A stretch of 64,000 nt of DNA from Clostridiales bacterium (GTDB lineage Bacteria; Bacillota; Clostridia; Oscillospirales; Oscillospiraceae). The DNA lies in the NCBI GenBank assembly GCA_902363045.1, contig CABIYX010000009.1, positions 25,222 to 89,221 on the forward strand, written 5' to 3'. The position numbers and the translations under genes were made by a program. The notes under the pieces are model-generated. The model had not been told where the DNA came from. It did not search any database and saw nothing but the letters and a program-made list of their open reading frames with translations. This document shows, piece after piece, positions 17,383-26,870 of this stretch (within the stretch, counting starts at the first letter, position 1; each line of letters opens with the position of its first letter).

Positions 17383-20300
17383 TTGAAAAGCAAGACAACC
17401 AGGCATGGCCTGAAGCGCATGACGGCCCTGCTGCTGGCCGTGGTTCTGTGCGTCGGCATGGTGCCCACCGCCTTTGCCGCCCAGCAGGACAGTTACCACG
17501 ACCCCGCTGAGAACTGGCAGGAGGCCAACAACCGCACCAACGAACTGGACGCCAACGCCACCGTGACCCACGAAACCTTTAACTGCAAAGTCTGCAAGCA
17601 GCAGACTTCCTTTATCGTGTTCCGCACCCCGGAATATACCAGGGATGGCCAGACGGCCATGAGCCGGAATGTGAAATACTCGGACGGCACCTTTGTAGAT
17701 GGTTCCGGCAAGGGTTCCATTCTGGACGGCGTACCGGGACAGGACGCCTATTACACGGCTTATCACTGGACCAAAGCCGTGTGTGAAACCTGCGGCAGCA
17801 TCAACACCAACATGGCCAAGACGGACTACGGCTACCTGAAGAACGTCTATTGGCTCTACGATTGCGCGAACAATTTTTTCGAGGAACTGCCGGAAACCCA
17901 GACCATTGAGCAAGCGGACAGCGAGTATCACCGCGTCATCACCACCAGCGGCGAATACTGCGGGTTCTGCTACGGCACATTCAAGGAGGAAAATTCCACG
18001 TTGGAGCGTCACCACATGGAGAATGCCATCCGGCCCGAGTTGGCCCATGACCGCTTTGTGGAGATGGATACCTGCGCCGACTGCGGCTATGCTGAAACTT
18101 CCTACACCGCCGCCAAGGCCGTCATTGCGGACTACTTCGGCGTGGTGGACGGCCAGCCCCACACCGTCACCGTGTCGGACTTGTCCGAGGCCGGCGTGAC
18201 CACCGCTATCCGCTACGGCCACAGCGCAGATGCCTGCACCCTGACCAGCGCACCCAACTACACCGAGGCGGGGGATTACCCGGTTTACTACGAGATCACC
18301 TACACCTACCACGACACGGACATGGTGGAGGACGGTGTGGCGTATGTCCATCTCAGGGATGAAACCACCACCGAGGACGGCTCCTGCTCCTGCGGCTGCG
18401 GCAATCCTGACTGCGGCTGCCAGGATCCGGACTGTGACGGCTGCTGCTGTGACGACAAGGGCTGCGGCGAGAACCACAACTGGACACTGCTGGATAGCGT
18501 AGACCCCACCTGCCTGACCCTGGGCTATGACCGCTATCTGTGCGTGGACTGCGGCATGATTGAAAAGCGGGACTATGAGGCCGCGCTGGGCCACGCCTAT
18601 CAGAGTGTGGTCATCCGGGACGCCACCTGTGAAGTCCCCGGTAAGACCATTGACATCTGTGAGCGGTGCGGCAATGTGAAAGAAACCGACCTGCCTCAGA
18701 CCGAGCATGAGTTCTCCACCACCGTCATTCCGGCAACCTGTACCAGCCCTGGCTACACCCTGCGGGAGTGTACCGTCTGTGGGGAGCGCCACATCGAGGA
18801 CATCACCGCCGCGCTGCCTCACAACTATGTAAGCAAGACCACCCCGGCCACCTGTGAGGGCGGCGGGCGCACCCTCCATATCTGCGAGGGCTGCGGCAGT
18901 TCGTTCATCACCGACTACACCGACCCGCTGGGGCATAGTTGGGACGAAGGCAAGGAGATCACCGGGGCCACCTGCACCGGCGAGGGCATGACCGAGTACA
19001 CCTGCGTCCGCTGCGGAGCCACCCGTCTGGAGGGCGACGAGGCCGCGGGCCATATCCCCGGCGACCCGGCCACCTGCACCGATCCTCAACTCTGCACCCG
19101 CTGCGGCGCCGTCATTGAGAACGCTTTGGGCCATGACTATGCCGAGGAAGTGACCGAGCCGACCTGCACCGAGATGGGCTACACCACCTATACCTGCACC
19201 CGCTGCGGCGACGCCTACAAGGGCGACTACACCGAGGCGGCAGGCCATAAGCCCGGCGACTGGATCATCGACAAGGAGCCTACCACCGACAGCGAGGGCA
19301 GCAAGCACAGGGAGTGCGAGGTCTGCGGTGAGAAGTTAGAGGAAGAAACCATTGAGAAGATCTACAATCAGGCCACTACGGACAGTAAGGGCGAGGCCGT
19401 TGTGGGCGGCTATCTGGTAATTGTCACGGATACCGACACTAAAGACCCCGTTTCCAATGCTATTGTCACTCTCCATGCGGACGATACCCTGTCCATCCGT
19501 CTCCCCAATTCCCGCCAGCTGGACTATGCCGACCAGACTACCGTGACTGTCCTGCTCACCAAGGATAAGAGCGCCGTGGAGGGTATGTTCGTTACTATGA
19601 CTGACAAGCACGATAACTACTGTGCCGGTAACACTGACAGCAATGGGCAGGTCACTGTTCCCGGCACCAGCGGCAAGACCAATGAGGACGGCAATACCAC
19701 CGTTGGCTGGGAGGACGAGGACGGCGACCGCTGGACACTGACCGTCACTGTAGAGGACTACGAAACCGGACGCCCCATCGAGGACGCGGAAGTATCCATC
19801 GGCAAGGGCGGCAATATTACCGTCACCCTGCCGGACGGAACCGATATGGATGAGGATAACCGCATCACCGTCACGGTCACGGACAATGAGCGCGACCCCC
19901 AGGAGGGTGTGACGGTTATCGTCAAGGGTGATCTGGGCCAGAGTGAGCGCGGAGAAACCGACGAGGACGGCAAACTCACCGTCCCCGCTGTCACAGAAAC
20001 TGAGTACCACGGGGCCTATATCTATGGCTACACAGACGGCACCTTTGGCCCGGAGCGCAGCATGAGCCGGAGCGAGGCCGCAGCCATCTTTGCCCGCCTG
20101 CTCTCTGACCGGCTGGACGAGCGCATCCCCAGCGGAAATAATGTGAAGTTCAAGGATATTGACCCGGATATGTGGTATGCGGGCTATGTGGAATATCTCA
20201 CTGGCTACGGCGTGGCCGTGGGCTACAATGACCGCACCTACCGGGGTGATAAGGCCATCACCCGCGCCGAGTTTACCGCTATGGCGGCGCGGTTCTTTGA

Positions 20301-20652
20301 TGTGTACGGCGATGGAGCCGAGGAAATCATGGAGCAGTACGAGGGCTTTGACGATGTGAGCGACGGCTACTGGGCTGCTGAGTATATCAAGGACGCCGCC
20401 ATCCACGGCTGGGTAGAGGGCTACGGCGACGGCACCTTCCGGGCCGACGATCCCATTGACCGGGCGGAAGTCGTCACCATTGTCAACCGCCTGCTGGGCC
20501 GCGAGGCTGACGAGGACTATATTGCCGATAATCACCGCCGTCTGGTGATGTTCCCCGACGTGTCCTCCCGCCATTGGGCCTACTACAACGTGCTGGAGGC
20601 CGCCAACGCCCACACCGCCATCCTCACCGCCCCTGAAACCTGGGACAAGTGA
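17383..20652 (+). CDS. Giant secreted surface protein with Cys/His repeats and SLH domains
   Basis: The 1089-residue protein has a Sec signal peptide (KRMTALLLAVVLCVG, cleavage after AFA at about 32). A strongly cysteine-rich patch follows (about 334-362). Next come seven or so tandem repeats of about 43 residues with the pattern CxxCG and GH (about 365-663; for example CVDCGM, CERCGN, CTVCGE, CVRCGA), then beta-rich CarboxypepD/Ig-like modules (about 675-865). Three SLH domains end it (about 875-1085; YGYTDGTFGPERSMSRSEAA). The SLH domains should bind cell-wall polymers, so the repeats are displayed outside. TTG 17383 is chosen because AAGGAGG lies 8 bases upstream. It may help mating contact; this is inference. 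Confidence 0.88.
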   Translation: MKSKTTRHGLKRMTALLLAVVLCVGMVPTAFAAQQDSYHDPAENWQEANNRTNELDANATVTHETFNCKVCKQQTSFIVFRTPEYTRDGQTAMSRNVKYSDGTFVDGSGKGSILDGVPGQDAYYTAYHWTKAVCETCGSINTNMAKTDYGYLKNVYWLYDCANNFFEELPETQTIEQADSEYHRVITTSGEYCGFCYGTFKEENSTLERHHMENAIRPELAHDRFVEMDTCADCGYAETSYTAAKAVIADYFGVVDGQPHTVTVSDLSEAGVTTAIRYGHSADACTLTSAPNYTEAGDYPVYYEITYTYHDTDMVEDGVAYVHLRDETTTEDGSCSCGCGNPDCGCQDPDCDGCCCDDKGCGENHNWTLLDSVDPTCLTLGYDRYLCVDCGMIEKRDYEAALGHAYQSVVIRDATCEVPGKTIDICERCGNVKETDLPQTEHEFSTTVIPATCTSPGYTLRECTVCGERHIEDITAALPHNYVSKTTPATCEGGGRTLHICEGCGSSFITDYTDPLGHSWDEGKEITGATCTGEGMTEYTCVRCGATRLEGDEAAGHIPGDPATCTDPQLCTRCGAVIENALGHDYAEEVTEPTCTEMGYTTYTCTRCGDAYKGDYTEAAGHKPGDWIIDKEPTTDSEGSKHRECEVCGEKLEEETIEKIYNQATTDSKGEAVVGGYLVIVTDTDTKDPVSNAIVTLHADDTLSIRLPNSRQLDYADQTTVTVLLTKDKSAVEGMFVTMTDKHDNYCAGNTDSNGQVTVPGTSGKTNEDGNTTVGWEDEDGDRWTLTVTVEDYETGRPIEDAEVSIGKGGNITVTLPDGTDMDEDNRITVTVTDNERDPQEGVTVIVKGDLGQSERGETDEDGKLTVPAVTETEYHGAYIYGYTDGTFGPERSMSRSEAAAIFARLLSDRLDERIPSGNNVKFKDIDPDMWYAGYVEYLTGYGVAVGYNDRTYRGDKAITRAEFTAMAARFFDVYGDGAEEIMEQYEGFDDVSDGYWAAEYIKDAAIHGWVEGYGDGTFRADDPIDRAEVVTIVNRLLGREADEDYIADNHRRLVMFPDVSSRHWAYYNVLEAANAHTAILTAPETWDK

Positions 20653-20664
20653 TCCAACCGCTGT

Positions 20665-20696
20665 GCCGCGGCCCCACTGTGGGCCGCGGCGCTTTT
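20665..20696 (+). terminator. Intrinsic terminator after the SLH protein
   Basis: GCCGCGGCCC (20665-20674) pairs with GGGCCGCGGC (20681-20690), followed by GCTTTT. Confidence 0.85.
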
Positions 20697-20742
20697 ATCC
20701 CACAATTCACTCTACATTAAATAAAGAAGGAGAAATGCACCT

Positions 20743-21117
20743 ATGCTGAAGATCGTAGCAATCGGAAACCTGACAAACGATGTGGAACTGAAGGTCCATG
20801 AGGCCACCGGCAAGCCCTATGCCATCCTGCGGATCGCCTCGGACCGCCGCTACCGGGACAAGGACGGCAACCGCCTGACGGATTTCATCTCCATTAAGGT
20901 CCGCGGCCCGCTGGCGGAACGCTGCGCGGAGTTTGCATGGAAGGGCTGCAAGTTGGCCGCCTCCGGCGACTTTGAAACCATCACCTTCGCGGACGAGCCG
21001 GAGCGTCAGCCCGGTTTCCTCATCAAAGCCACGGAGGTGGAGTTCCTGTCTCCCCGCCGCGTGGAGGAAAGCGCCGTGTCCATGCCTGCGGACGGTATGG
21101 ATGAGGCTGCGGCCTGA
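20743..21117 (+). CDS. ssb: Single-stranded DNA-binding protein
   Basis: The 124-residue OB-fold protein begins LKIVAIGNLTNDVELK and contains ILRIASDRRYRDKDGNRLTDFISIKVRGPLAERC-like strands in the order of bacterial SSB. The acidic tail ends DGMDEAAA rather than the DIPF-type tip of chromosomal SSB. Element-borne copies protect the transferred strand. A GAAGGAG site precedes ATG 20743. Confidence 0.9.
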   Translation: MLKIVAIGNLTNDVELKVHEATGKPYAILRIASDRRYRDKDGNRLTDFISIKVRGPLAERCAEFAWKGCKLAASGDFETITFADEPERQPGFLIKATEVEFLSPRRVEESAVSMPADGMDEAAA

Positions 21118-21122
21118 GCGCC

Positions 21123-22019
21123 ATGCGTAATACAGGCATTGAATACACCAGTGCGGAACGCACCCCCACCATTCTACCGGAACTGGCGGAACTGCTCCCC
21201 CCTCTCAGCGGGGAGCAGCTTGCCGCGCTGGAGAAGGACATCCTGCAAAACGGCTGCTATGCGCCCATCATTGTCAATGAGGATCTGGTCGTCGTAGACG
21301 GCCACAACCGGCAGCAGATCTGCACCCGGCACGACCTGCCCTACAAGATGGCGGTGTTTGCCTTTGACGATCTGCTGGAGGCCAAGCAGTGGGCGCTGGA
21401 TACCCAGAAGGGCCGCCGCAACCTGGACAAATGGGAGTTGGGCAAGATCGCCCTGAAACTGCGGCCGGAGATCGAGGCCAGGGCAAAGGCCAACCAGGGT
21501 GCCCGTACAGACCTTTCGGCAACATTGCCGGAAGGTTCCGCACCTGTGGACACCCGCAAAAAATTGGCTGCATCCGTTGGCCTCGGAGAGCGCACGATGG
21601 GCAAGGTGATGCAGATCGACGAACACGCCCCCGCCGCCGTGAAGGAGGCCCTGGATAAAAAGGAACTGTCCGTCAACCAAGGGTATCAGATCACCCGGCA
21701 GGTACAGGATCTGCCGGAGGACGAGCAGGGGCAGGCGGCATTGGACCTGGTGGAGCTGGAAAAAGCGAAAAAGGAGATCCGGGAGAAGGATGCGGAGATC
21801 GACCGCCAGAGCAAGATCGCCGGCGTGTTCTGCAAGGCTTATGAAAAGGCCGTTCTGCTGACGCCCACAGAGGAAAATGTGCGCATCTGGGTCAAATGCA
21901 CCCGCATGACTAAGGAAGAAATGGAGGATACCATCCAGGAGTCCCATGAGTTGGCCGGGGTGTTTACCTCCATTGCCGGCCTCATGGAACACCTCCTGCC
22001 GGAAAGGGGGACGCTATGA
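21123..22019 (+). CDS. ParB-like nuclease-domain protein
   Basis: The 298-residue protein has a ParB/Srx-type N-terminal domain (about 30-95: QNGCYAPIIVNEDLVVVDGHNR, RHDLPYKM) followed by a helix-turn-helix-like middle and a long coiled coil (about 195-245, LELEKAKKEIREKD). Similar ICE proteins act in DNA binding or regulation rather than true chromosome partition. Its stop overlaps the next start (ATGA). Confidence 0.85.
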   Translation: MRNTGIEYTSAERTPTILPELAELLPPLSGEQLAALEKDILQNGCYAPIIVNEDLVVVDGHNRQQICTRHDLPYKMAVFAFDDLLEAKQWALDTQKGRRNLDKWELGKIALKLRPEIEARAKANQGARTDLSATLPEGSAPVDTRKKLAASVGLGERTMGKVMQIDEHAPAAVKEALDKKELSVNQGYQITRQVQDLPEDEQGQAALDLVELEKAKKEIREKDAEIDRQSKIAGVFCKAYEKAVLLTPTEENVRIWVKCTRMTKEEMEDTIQESHELAGVFTSIAGLMEHLLPERGTL

Positions 22020-22753
22020 ATGAGATGAGTGTGCGAACATGGCAGGAGCGGTTCCGTGCCGGGGATTTCAGCAGCCGGGACCGTGCTGTGCAGTGCGAGG
22101 CCGGCTGGTATGACTGGTTTTGCCGGGACGACGCCCTGGCCGGACGCCTGAAGAAGATCTCCAGCGTGGTGCTGGGGATCACGGACCCCTTCATTCTGGA
22201 CAACTACTATGTGTGGTTCAAGAACAACTGCCCGCTGGAGGGACCGCTTTATGACGACGTCCGGTTTGAGCCTCTCACCGGGGAGCGCGACGGGAAATAT
22301 TTTCTTGTTGCCCTGGACAGCCACCACGAACTGATCAAGTGGACGCTGTACACAGAGCGGTATGGCTATGACGCGCCGGAGTTTTGCTGCGGGAATGTGC
22401 GGGAGATGACCGCCTATATCAACGCCATGGCGCCGGAACTGGCCCAGGGGATCCAGCCTCGCTTCGTGCTGGAGAAAGCGGCTGTGGGGGAATATGTCCG
22501 GCAGCATGAAGGGAAAGCCGCCTACAGCATCCGGCGGGAGGGGGATCACCTGTTCGCCTACCAATCCTCCCGCGACTGGAAATATCGGACTGTCGCGGTT
22601 TCGGACTCTCCGGAGAATGTTCCCCAGGGCTTTCCCGCGGAGCGGGCCGAACAGCACGGCATGCTCTATGTTTTCCCAAGCAAGGCCCCCGCTCTGGACA
22701 GGGCCGACTATGTGGTGCGGCGCGCACAGCGCAGGAAGGAGCAGACGCGATGA
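22016..22753 (+). CDS. Hypothetical protein (245 aa)
   Basis: It is coupled to the ParB-like gene by ATGA and to the next gene by another 4-base overlap. It is a soluble mixed alpha/beta protein with many aromatic residues (GWYDWFC, DNYYVWFKNNCP). No catalytic motif or family was recognised. It is part of a five-gene run of hypothetical proteins (22.0-24.5 kb) inside the element. Confidence 0.85.
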   Translation: MNEMSVRTWQERFRAGDFSSRDRAVQCEAGWYDWFCRDDALAGRLKKISSVVLGITDPFILDNYYVWFKNNCPLEGPLYDDVRFEPLTGERDGKYFLVALDSHHELIKWTLYTERYGYDAPEFCCGNVREMTAYINAMAPELAQGIQPRFVLEKAAVGEYVRQHEGKAAYSIRREGDHLFAYQSSRDWKYRTVAVSDSPENVPQGFPAERAEQHGMLYVFPSKAPALDRADYVVRRAQRRKEQTR

Positions 22754-23154
22754 CCAGGAGATCCCACGGCCGCCCCGCGCTGCCGCCCGACGCCAAGGAT
22801 GAGATCCTCCATGTGCTGTTTGCCAACATGGAGATCAGCGGCGACGAGATCGCGGCCATTTTGAAAAAACACCATGTCTCCTGCGACGCCGACGTCCTGC
22901 AGGACCGCTACCGCAGGCAGCTGGGCCAGCGCCTCATGGCCAGCCTCCGGGATGCCTCTGGTGAGCGCGAGGTCCTGTCCAATGGGAAGGGGCGGTATGT
23001 TGTGCTGGAGTGCTGCAGGGATCGCCAACAGCTCGCGGCCATCCGCCGCCGCATTCAAAATCAGGCGCATGGCCTGAACGCTTCCGCCGGCAAGGTGAGA
23101 TCCCGCATCGCTGTGCTGGATCGCCTGATCGCCCGGCTCAGAAAGGCGGCGTGA
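22750..23154 (+). CDS. Hypothetical basic protein (134 aa)
   Basis: The protein starts with a proline/arginine tail and is otherwise helical. It contains ISGDEIAAILKKHHVSC, which could be a helix-turn-helix, and ends in a basic amphipathic helix (RSRIAVLDRLIARLRKAA). It overlaps the preceding gene by 4 bp. A nucleic-acid-binding role is conceivable but not shown. Confidence 0.8.
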   Translation: MTRRSHGRPALPPDAKDEILHVLFANMEISGDEIAAILKKHHVSCDADVLQDRYRRQLGQRLMASLRDASGEREVLSNGKGRYVVLECCRDRQQLAAIRRRIQNQAHGLNASAGKVRSRIAVLDRLIARLRKAA

Positions 23155-23155
23155 C

Positions 23156-23818
23156 ATGAAGATCAAGGATCTGATCGCCGCGGTCCGGGACTACCCCGCT
23201 CTGCGGCAGGCGTTGGAGGAATCCAACACTGAATTGGACCTCAGCCGGATGGAATGCGCGCAACTGCAGAGCAAGATCAATGAACTGGAACCGCTCGTCG
23301 ATGAATACTACCAGGAGAGCTGCGGTAAGGAATATGCCGCCAATCAGGAGCGCCAGAAAGTGGAAACACTGAAGAAAGCCCTTGCGTCCTTTTGCCCGGC
23401 CCTGGACAGCACGGAGCAGCTCCGGCGGTTCTATGACACCATCGCCCCGGATTTTGATGATGGTGGTTTCCGCCTCTACGACGCCGCCCTGGCGATCTCC
23501 GGCTATCCCAATCTCCCCGGCGAGTTCCCCTATGAGGACAACCGCGGTGTCTTTGATGAGGCGGACGGTCATCAACTGCTGAAGTACCTGACCGCCCTGC
23601 ACTTCCATGCCGTTCGGTGGGAGGTCGTGCCGGGGACACCTTATGAAAAGGCTGTCCTGTTGGATGTGGACACCGCCACCCCGGAGTACCGGGCCTTTGA
23701 AAAGCAGCTCTATACGCAGGCCCTGCGTGACTTAGGTTTTCAGGGCCTTCTGCCCCAGGAGCAGGAACGGCGGATCGGCAAGCAAAAAGAAAAACGGAAG
23801 GAAGGTGCTGAGCGATAG
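23156..23818 (+). CDS. Hypothetical protein (220 aa) with N-terminal coiled coil
   Basis: The first 80 residues are heptad-rich (LRQALEESNTELDLSRMEC ... INELEPLVDEYYQESC), followed by a globular alpha/beta part and a lysine-rich end. It starts 2 bases after the previous stop. No family was recognised. Confidence 0.82.
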   Translation: MKIKDLIAAVRDYPALRQALEESNTELDLSRMECAQLQSKINELEPLVDEYYQESCGKEYAANQERQKVETLKKALASFCPALDSTEQLRRFYDTIAPDFDDGGFRLYDAALAISGYPNLPGEFPYEDNRGVFDEADGHQLLKYLTALHFHAVRWEVVPGTPYEKAVLLDVDTATPEYRAFEKQLYTQALRDLGFQGLLPQEQERRIGKQKEKRKEGAER

Positions 23819-23838
23819 AACAGAAACCTGACAATGGG

Positions 23839-24501
23839 ATGAGCAAGGATGCCTTCTGGGCGCTGATTCAGGAGGCAAAAACCGCCTGCGGCCAGGATCT
23901 GAACGCTATGGAGGACTACCTGCGGGAGCAGCTTGTGTCTATGGGGCCTGCCGCGGCGAAAAATTTCCATGACATTCTGCAAACCTATGAGGATCTGGCG
24001 GACCAATACGGCCTGTGGGACGCCGTCAGCGTGATCAAGGAGTATGGCTGTTCGGATGACGGTTTTATCGACTTCCGCGCCTGGCTGATCGCCCAGGGCA
24101 AAGAGGTGTACATGAATGCGCTGAGGGATCCCGACACGCTGGCGGATATAGAGCCATACGGCGATTGCTGTTTCGAGTGCCTGTCCTATGTGGGCGATTA
24201 CGCCTATGAGCAGCTCACCGGCCGCAGCGCCTACGACGAGATGGAACCAGACAGGATCGAGAAGATGCGGGACGAGCTAAAAAAGGATATCGTCTACAAA
24301 GACGGCATCCAATACCCCAGGGAGCCGAAGGACCTGCCACGGTTCCTACCCCGGCTGTGCGAAAAATACGGCGGGCCGGAGCGTTTCCTGGCGGCGCCAT
24401 CCACATGGAATTACGACCTCCATGAGATCCGCCGGCTGCTGGACGAGGGCAAGGTCCAGGACATGGCTACCAAAAAAGAGAAAGGGGGCGGCGCTCGGTG
24501 A
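23839..24501 (+). CDS. DUF4240-domain protein
   Basis: The 220-residue protein fits the DUF4240 pattern: an early FWALIQEAK, then FIDFRAWLIAQGKEVYMNALRDPD and a cysteine pair CCFEC in the middle. The biochemical role of the family is unknown. It overlaps the ParM-like gene (GTGA). ATG 23839 follows within 20 bp of the preceding stop. Confidence 0.8.
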   Translation: MSKDAFWALIQEAKTACGQDLNAMEDYLREQLVSMGPAAAKNFHDILQTYEDLADQYGLWDAVSVIKEYGCSDDGFIDFRAWLIAQGKEVYMNALRDPDTLADIEPYGDCCFECLSYVGDYAYEQLTGRSAYDEMEPDRIEKMRDELKKDIVYKDGIQYPREPKDLPRFLPRLCEKYGGPERFLAAPSTWNYDLHEIRRLLDEGKVQDMATKKEKGGGAR

Positions 24502-25427
24502 GCGAGGGATACGTCATCGGCGTGGACCACGGTTACGCAGCCATGAAAACTGTCCACGGTTCCTTCCCCTCGGGGCTGGTGGCCTATGAGCACGAGCCGT
24601 ACACCCAGAAGAATGTGTTGGAATACGGCGGTACGTACTATGTGGTAGGCAGCGGCAGGCAGCCTCTGCAGAAAGACAAGACCCGGACGGAGGACTACTA
24701 TCTGCTGACCCTGGCAGCCATCGCCAGGGAACTGGACTGCCGCAATGCCGAGCGCACCTGCTCCGTCATTCTGGCTGCCGGCCTGCCCCTGACCAGTTTT
24801 GGCCGGGACAAGAAGAAGTTCCGTGCCTATCTGCTGCGGGACGGCAAACCGGTGCCCTTCCGCTATGAGGGCCGGGACTATACCGTCACCGTCCGGGATG
24901 TGAAACTGTTCCCCCAGGGCTATGCCGCTGTGCTGACCCAGACGGAGCTGCTGGATGAACCGTCCGTCATCGTGGCGGACATCGGTGGCTGGACAGTGGA
25001 CCTGATGCGCTTGGACAACCGCCTCCCCAATGCCGCCACCTGCCGCAGCTTGGAGTGGGGCATGATCCGCTGCATCGATGAGATCAGCGAACAGGTGCGA
25101 CGCGTCCTGGGTCTTTCTCTGACAACGGCGCAGATCGAGTGCGTCCTGCGGGGTGATGCCAGCAGCCTCCCGGACGAGGCGAAAGGAATCATCCATGCCC
25201 AGGCGGACCTGTATGTGCAGAACCTGCTCTCCACCATCACGGAGTGCGGCCTGGACACCCGCGCCATGCCTACTATTTTTATAGGCGGCGGAGCGGCGCT
25301 CATGAAGCGGCGTGTTTCGGCCACAAACGGCCTGTGTCGGCCCGTGATCCTCGATGATGTATCCCTGAACGCCAAGGGCTATGAACGGCTTGTACGGCAG
25401 ATGTCGGGGAGCGGCGCCCATGCCTGA
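24498..25427 (+). CDS. ParM/StbA-like actin-fold protein
   Basis: The 309-residue protein has actin-like ATPase motifs: phosphate 1 IGVDHGYAAMK, a catalytic-core VADIGGWTVDLM and an adenosine-binding IFIGGGAALM. It should polymerise with ATP to segregate the excised or replicating element. GTG 24498 overlaps the preceding stop. The next small gene, in an 8-bp overlap, is the likely DNA-binding adaptor. Confidence 0.88.
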   Translation: MSEGYVIGVDHGYAAMKTVHGSFPSGLVAYEHEPYTQKNVLEYGGTYYVVGSGRQPLQKDKTRTEDYYLLTLAAIARELDCRNAERTCSVILAAGLPLTSFGRDKKKFRAYLLRDGKPVPFRYEGRDYTVTVRDVKLFPQGYAAVLTQTELLDEPSVIVADIGGWTVDLMRLDNRLPNAATCRSLEWGMIRCIDEISEQVRRVLGLSLTTAQIECVLRGDASSLPDEAKGIIHAQADLYVQNLLSTITECGLDTRAMPTIFIGGGAALMKRRVSATNGLCRPVILDDVSLNAKGYERLVRQMSGSGAHA

Positions 25428-25716
25428 AAAGCGACGGCTCAGTCTTTCCTTCTCCCTGACTCAGCGGGAGCAGCGGAACGCATGGGAGCGCCTGTCCGCC
25501 GTTGCGCCCGGACAGCGCATGGACGCCGTGTGCAGGATGATCAACGGCTATATGGAACAACAGGAACTGCTGGAGGCCATTCGCGGCGCTATCCGGGAGG
25601 AACTGGCAGGCGTTTCCTTCCCAAAGACCACTACGCAGCAGGAGCAGGCCGGGGCCGTCGATGAGGACGTCCTCGGCTTTCTCCGTGCGCTGCAGGAGGG
25701 AGATGATACCATCTGA
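25420..25716 (+). CDS. Small partner of the ParM-like protein (ParR/StbB role likely)
   Basis: This 98-residue protein begins PEKRRLSLSFSLTQREQRNAWERL, a strand-helix pattern of a ribbon-helix-helix DNA-binding protein, and has an acidic C-terminus. Overlap with the actin-like gene supports a role as centromere-binding adaptor. No direct repeats that would be a centromere were identified nearby. Confidence 0.72.
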   Translation: MPEKRRLSLSFSLTQREQRNAWERLSAVAPGQRMDAVCRMINGYMEQQELLEAIRGAIREELAGVSFPKTTTQQEQAGAVDEDVLGFLRALQEGDDTI

Positions 25717-26870
25717 TTCGATATTTTGATATGTTCGCCGGGATCGGCGGCTTTCGGGCGGGGCTGACCCGCGTCGGCGGCTTCCAGTGCGTCGGACACT
25801 GCGAGATCGACAAATATGCCGAAGCCAGTTACCGCGCGATCCACGACATCAGGAAGGAGGAGCGATACTATCCAGACGCCCGAGCCATTGACCCCAACGA
25901 CCTGCCCGACTTCGACCTTTTGTGTGGGGGATTCCCCTGCCAGGCGTTTTCTCTCGCTGGCCGCAGAAAAGGATTTGACGATGCAAGAGGTACTCTCTTC
26001 TTTGAAATTGCCCGCCTGGCTGAAACCAGACGGCCTTCGTATCTTCTGCTCGAGAACGTGCCAGGACTGCTTAACCATGACGGCGGCCGGACGTTTGCGG
26101 CCATCCTCTCCGCGCTTTCTGACCTGGGGTACCATGTCGAATGGGCTGTGCTTAACAGCAAACATTTTGGAGTCCCGCAGTCAAGGAGGAGGGTGTTCCT
26201 TATCTGCTATCTTGATCCCCGATGCGCCGGAAAAATATTACCTGTCTTCGGAAATGGTGCAAAAGCTCTTATACAACTCATCGGCGGGGCGCAAGGACAC
26301 CGGGTCTATGACCCAGAAGGAGTAGCCTGTACCCAGACAGCCGGTGGTGGCGGCCTCGGTGTGAAAACCGGGTTATACCTGCTGCCGCCGGACGCGCCCT
26401 TTGTGGATCTGTGTGCGGGGCATCCGAAACGGACGCAGCAATCCCGATGCATCACTGCCCGCTATGGGCAGACGACGCTGTCCAATCATAAGGCGGAACG
26501 CTCCGGGGCGCTGCTGATCAAGGAAGCCACCCGAAAAGGCTATCAGGAGGCGGCGCCTGGCGACAGCGTGGACTTGGGCTATCCGGGCAGCGCCACACGC
26601 GCCGGTCGGGTCGGGGTCGGTGTCGCCCATGACGCCGCCAGTGTGCAGGGCATTGTGGAGCGCGGCGGACGCATCCGCCGCCTGATGCCCAGGGAGTGCC
26701 TGCGCCTGCAGGGCTTTGACGATGAGCAAATCGACAAGATCCTCGCCATCAACTCGGACGCCCAAGCCTACAAGCAGGCAGGCAACAGCGTCACCGTTAC
26801 AGTGATCGAGGCCATTGGCCGGCGCATCCGGGCCGTGGACGAGGCTTTGCGAAAGGAGGCGGCTGCGTGA
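25713..26870 (+). CDS. DNA (cytosine-5-) methyltransferase, apparent CTG start
   Basis: The 385-residue C5 methylase transfers a methyl group from SAM to cytosine. It has motif I FDMFAGIGGFRAG, the catalytic GGFPCQAFS (Cys about residue 76), ENVPG, QSRRRVF, a variable target-recognition part and the C-terminal QAGNSVTVTVIEAIG. No cognate restriction endonuclease is next to it, so it may be a protective orphan. ATG 25731 would cut into the first strand; IRYF upstream is needed, and CTG 25713 overlaps the previous stop (CTGA) with AGGAGGGAG upstream. Confidence 0.9.
   Translation: MIRYFDMFAGIGGFRAGLTRVGGFQCVGHCEIDKYAEASYRAIHDIRKEERYYPDARAIDPNDLPDFDLLCGGFPCQAFSLAGRRKGFDDARGTLFFEIARLAETRRPSYLLLENVPGLLNHDGGRTFAAILSALSDLGYHVEWAVLNSKHFGVPQSRRRVFLICYLDPRCAGKILPVFGNGAKALIQLIGGAQGHRVYDPEGVACTQTAGGGGLGVKTGLYLLPPDAPFVDLCAGHPKRTQQSRCITARYGQTTLSNHKAERSGALLIKEATRKGYQEAAPGDSVDLGYPGSATRAGRVGVGVAHDAASVQGIVERGGRIRRLMPRECLRLQGFDDEQIDKILAINSDAQAYKQAGNSVTVTVIEAIGRRIRAVDEALRKEAAA

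Noticed and set aside
17359-19308. 649-residue frame antisense to the SLH protein
   Set aside because: Mirror of the repeated Cys/His coding sequence; alanine/glycine/valine-rich with no start signal, and the sense protein has clear domains.
18380-19370. Regularly spaced repeats that might suggest a CRISPR array
   Set aside because: They are degenerate coding repeats of about 130 bp that translate into CxxCG/GH units, with no identical direct repeats or spacers.
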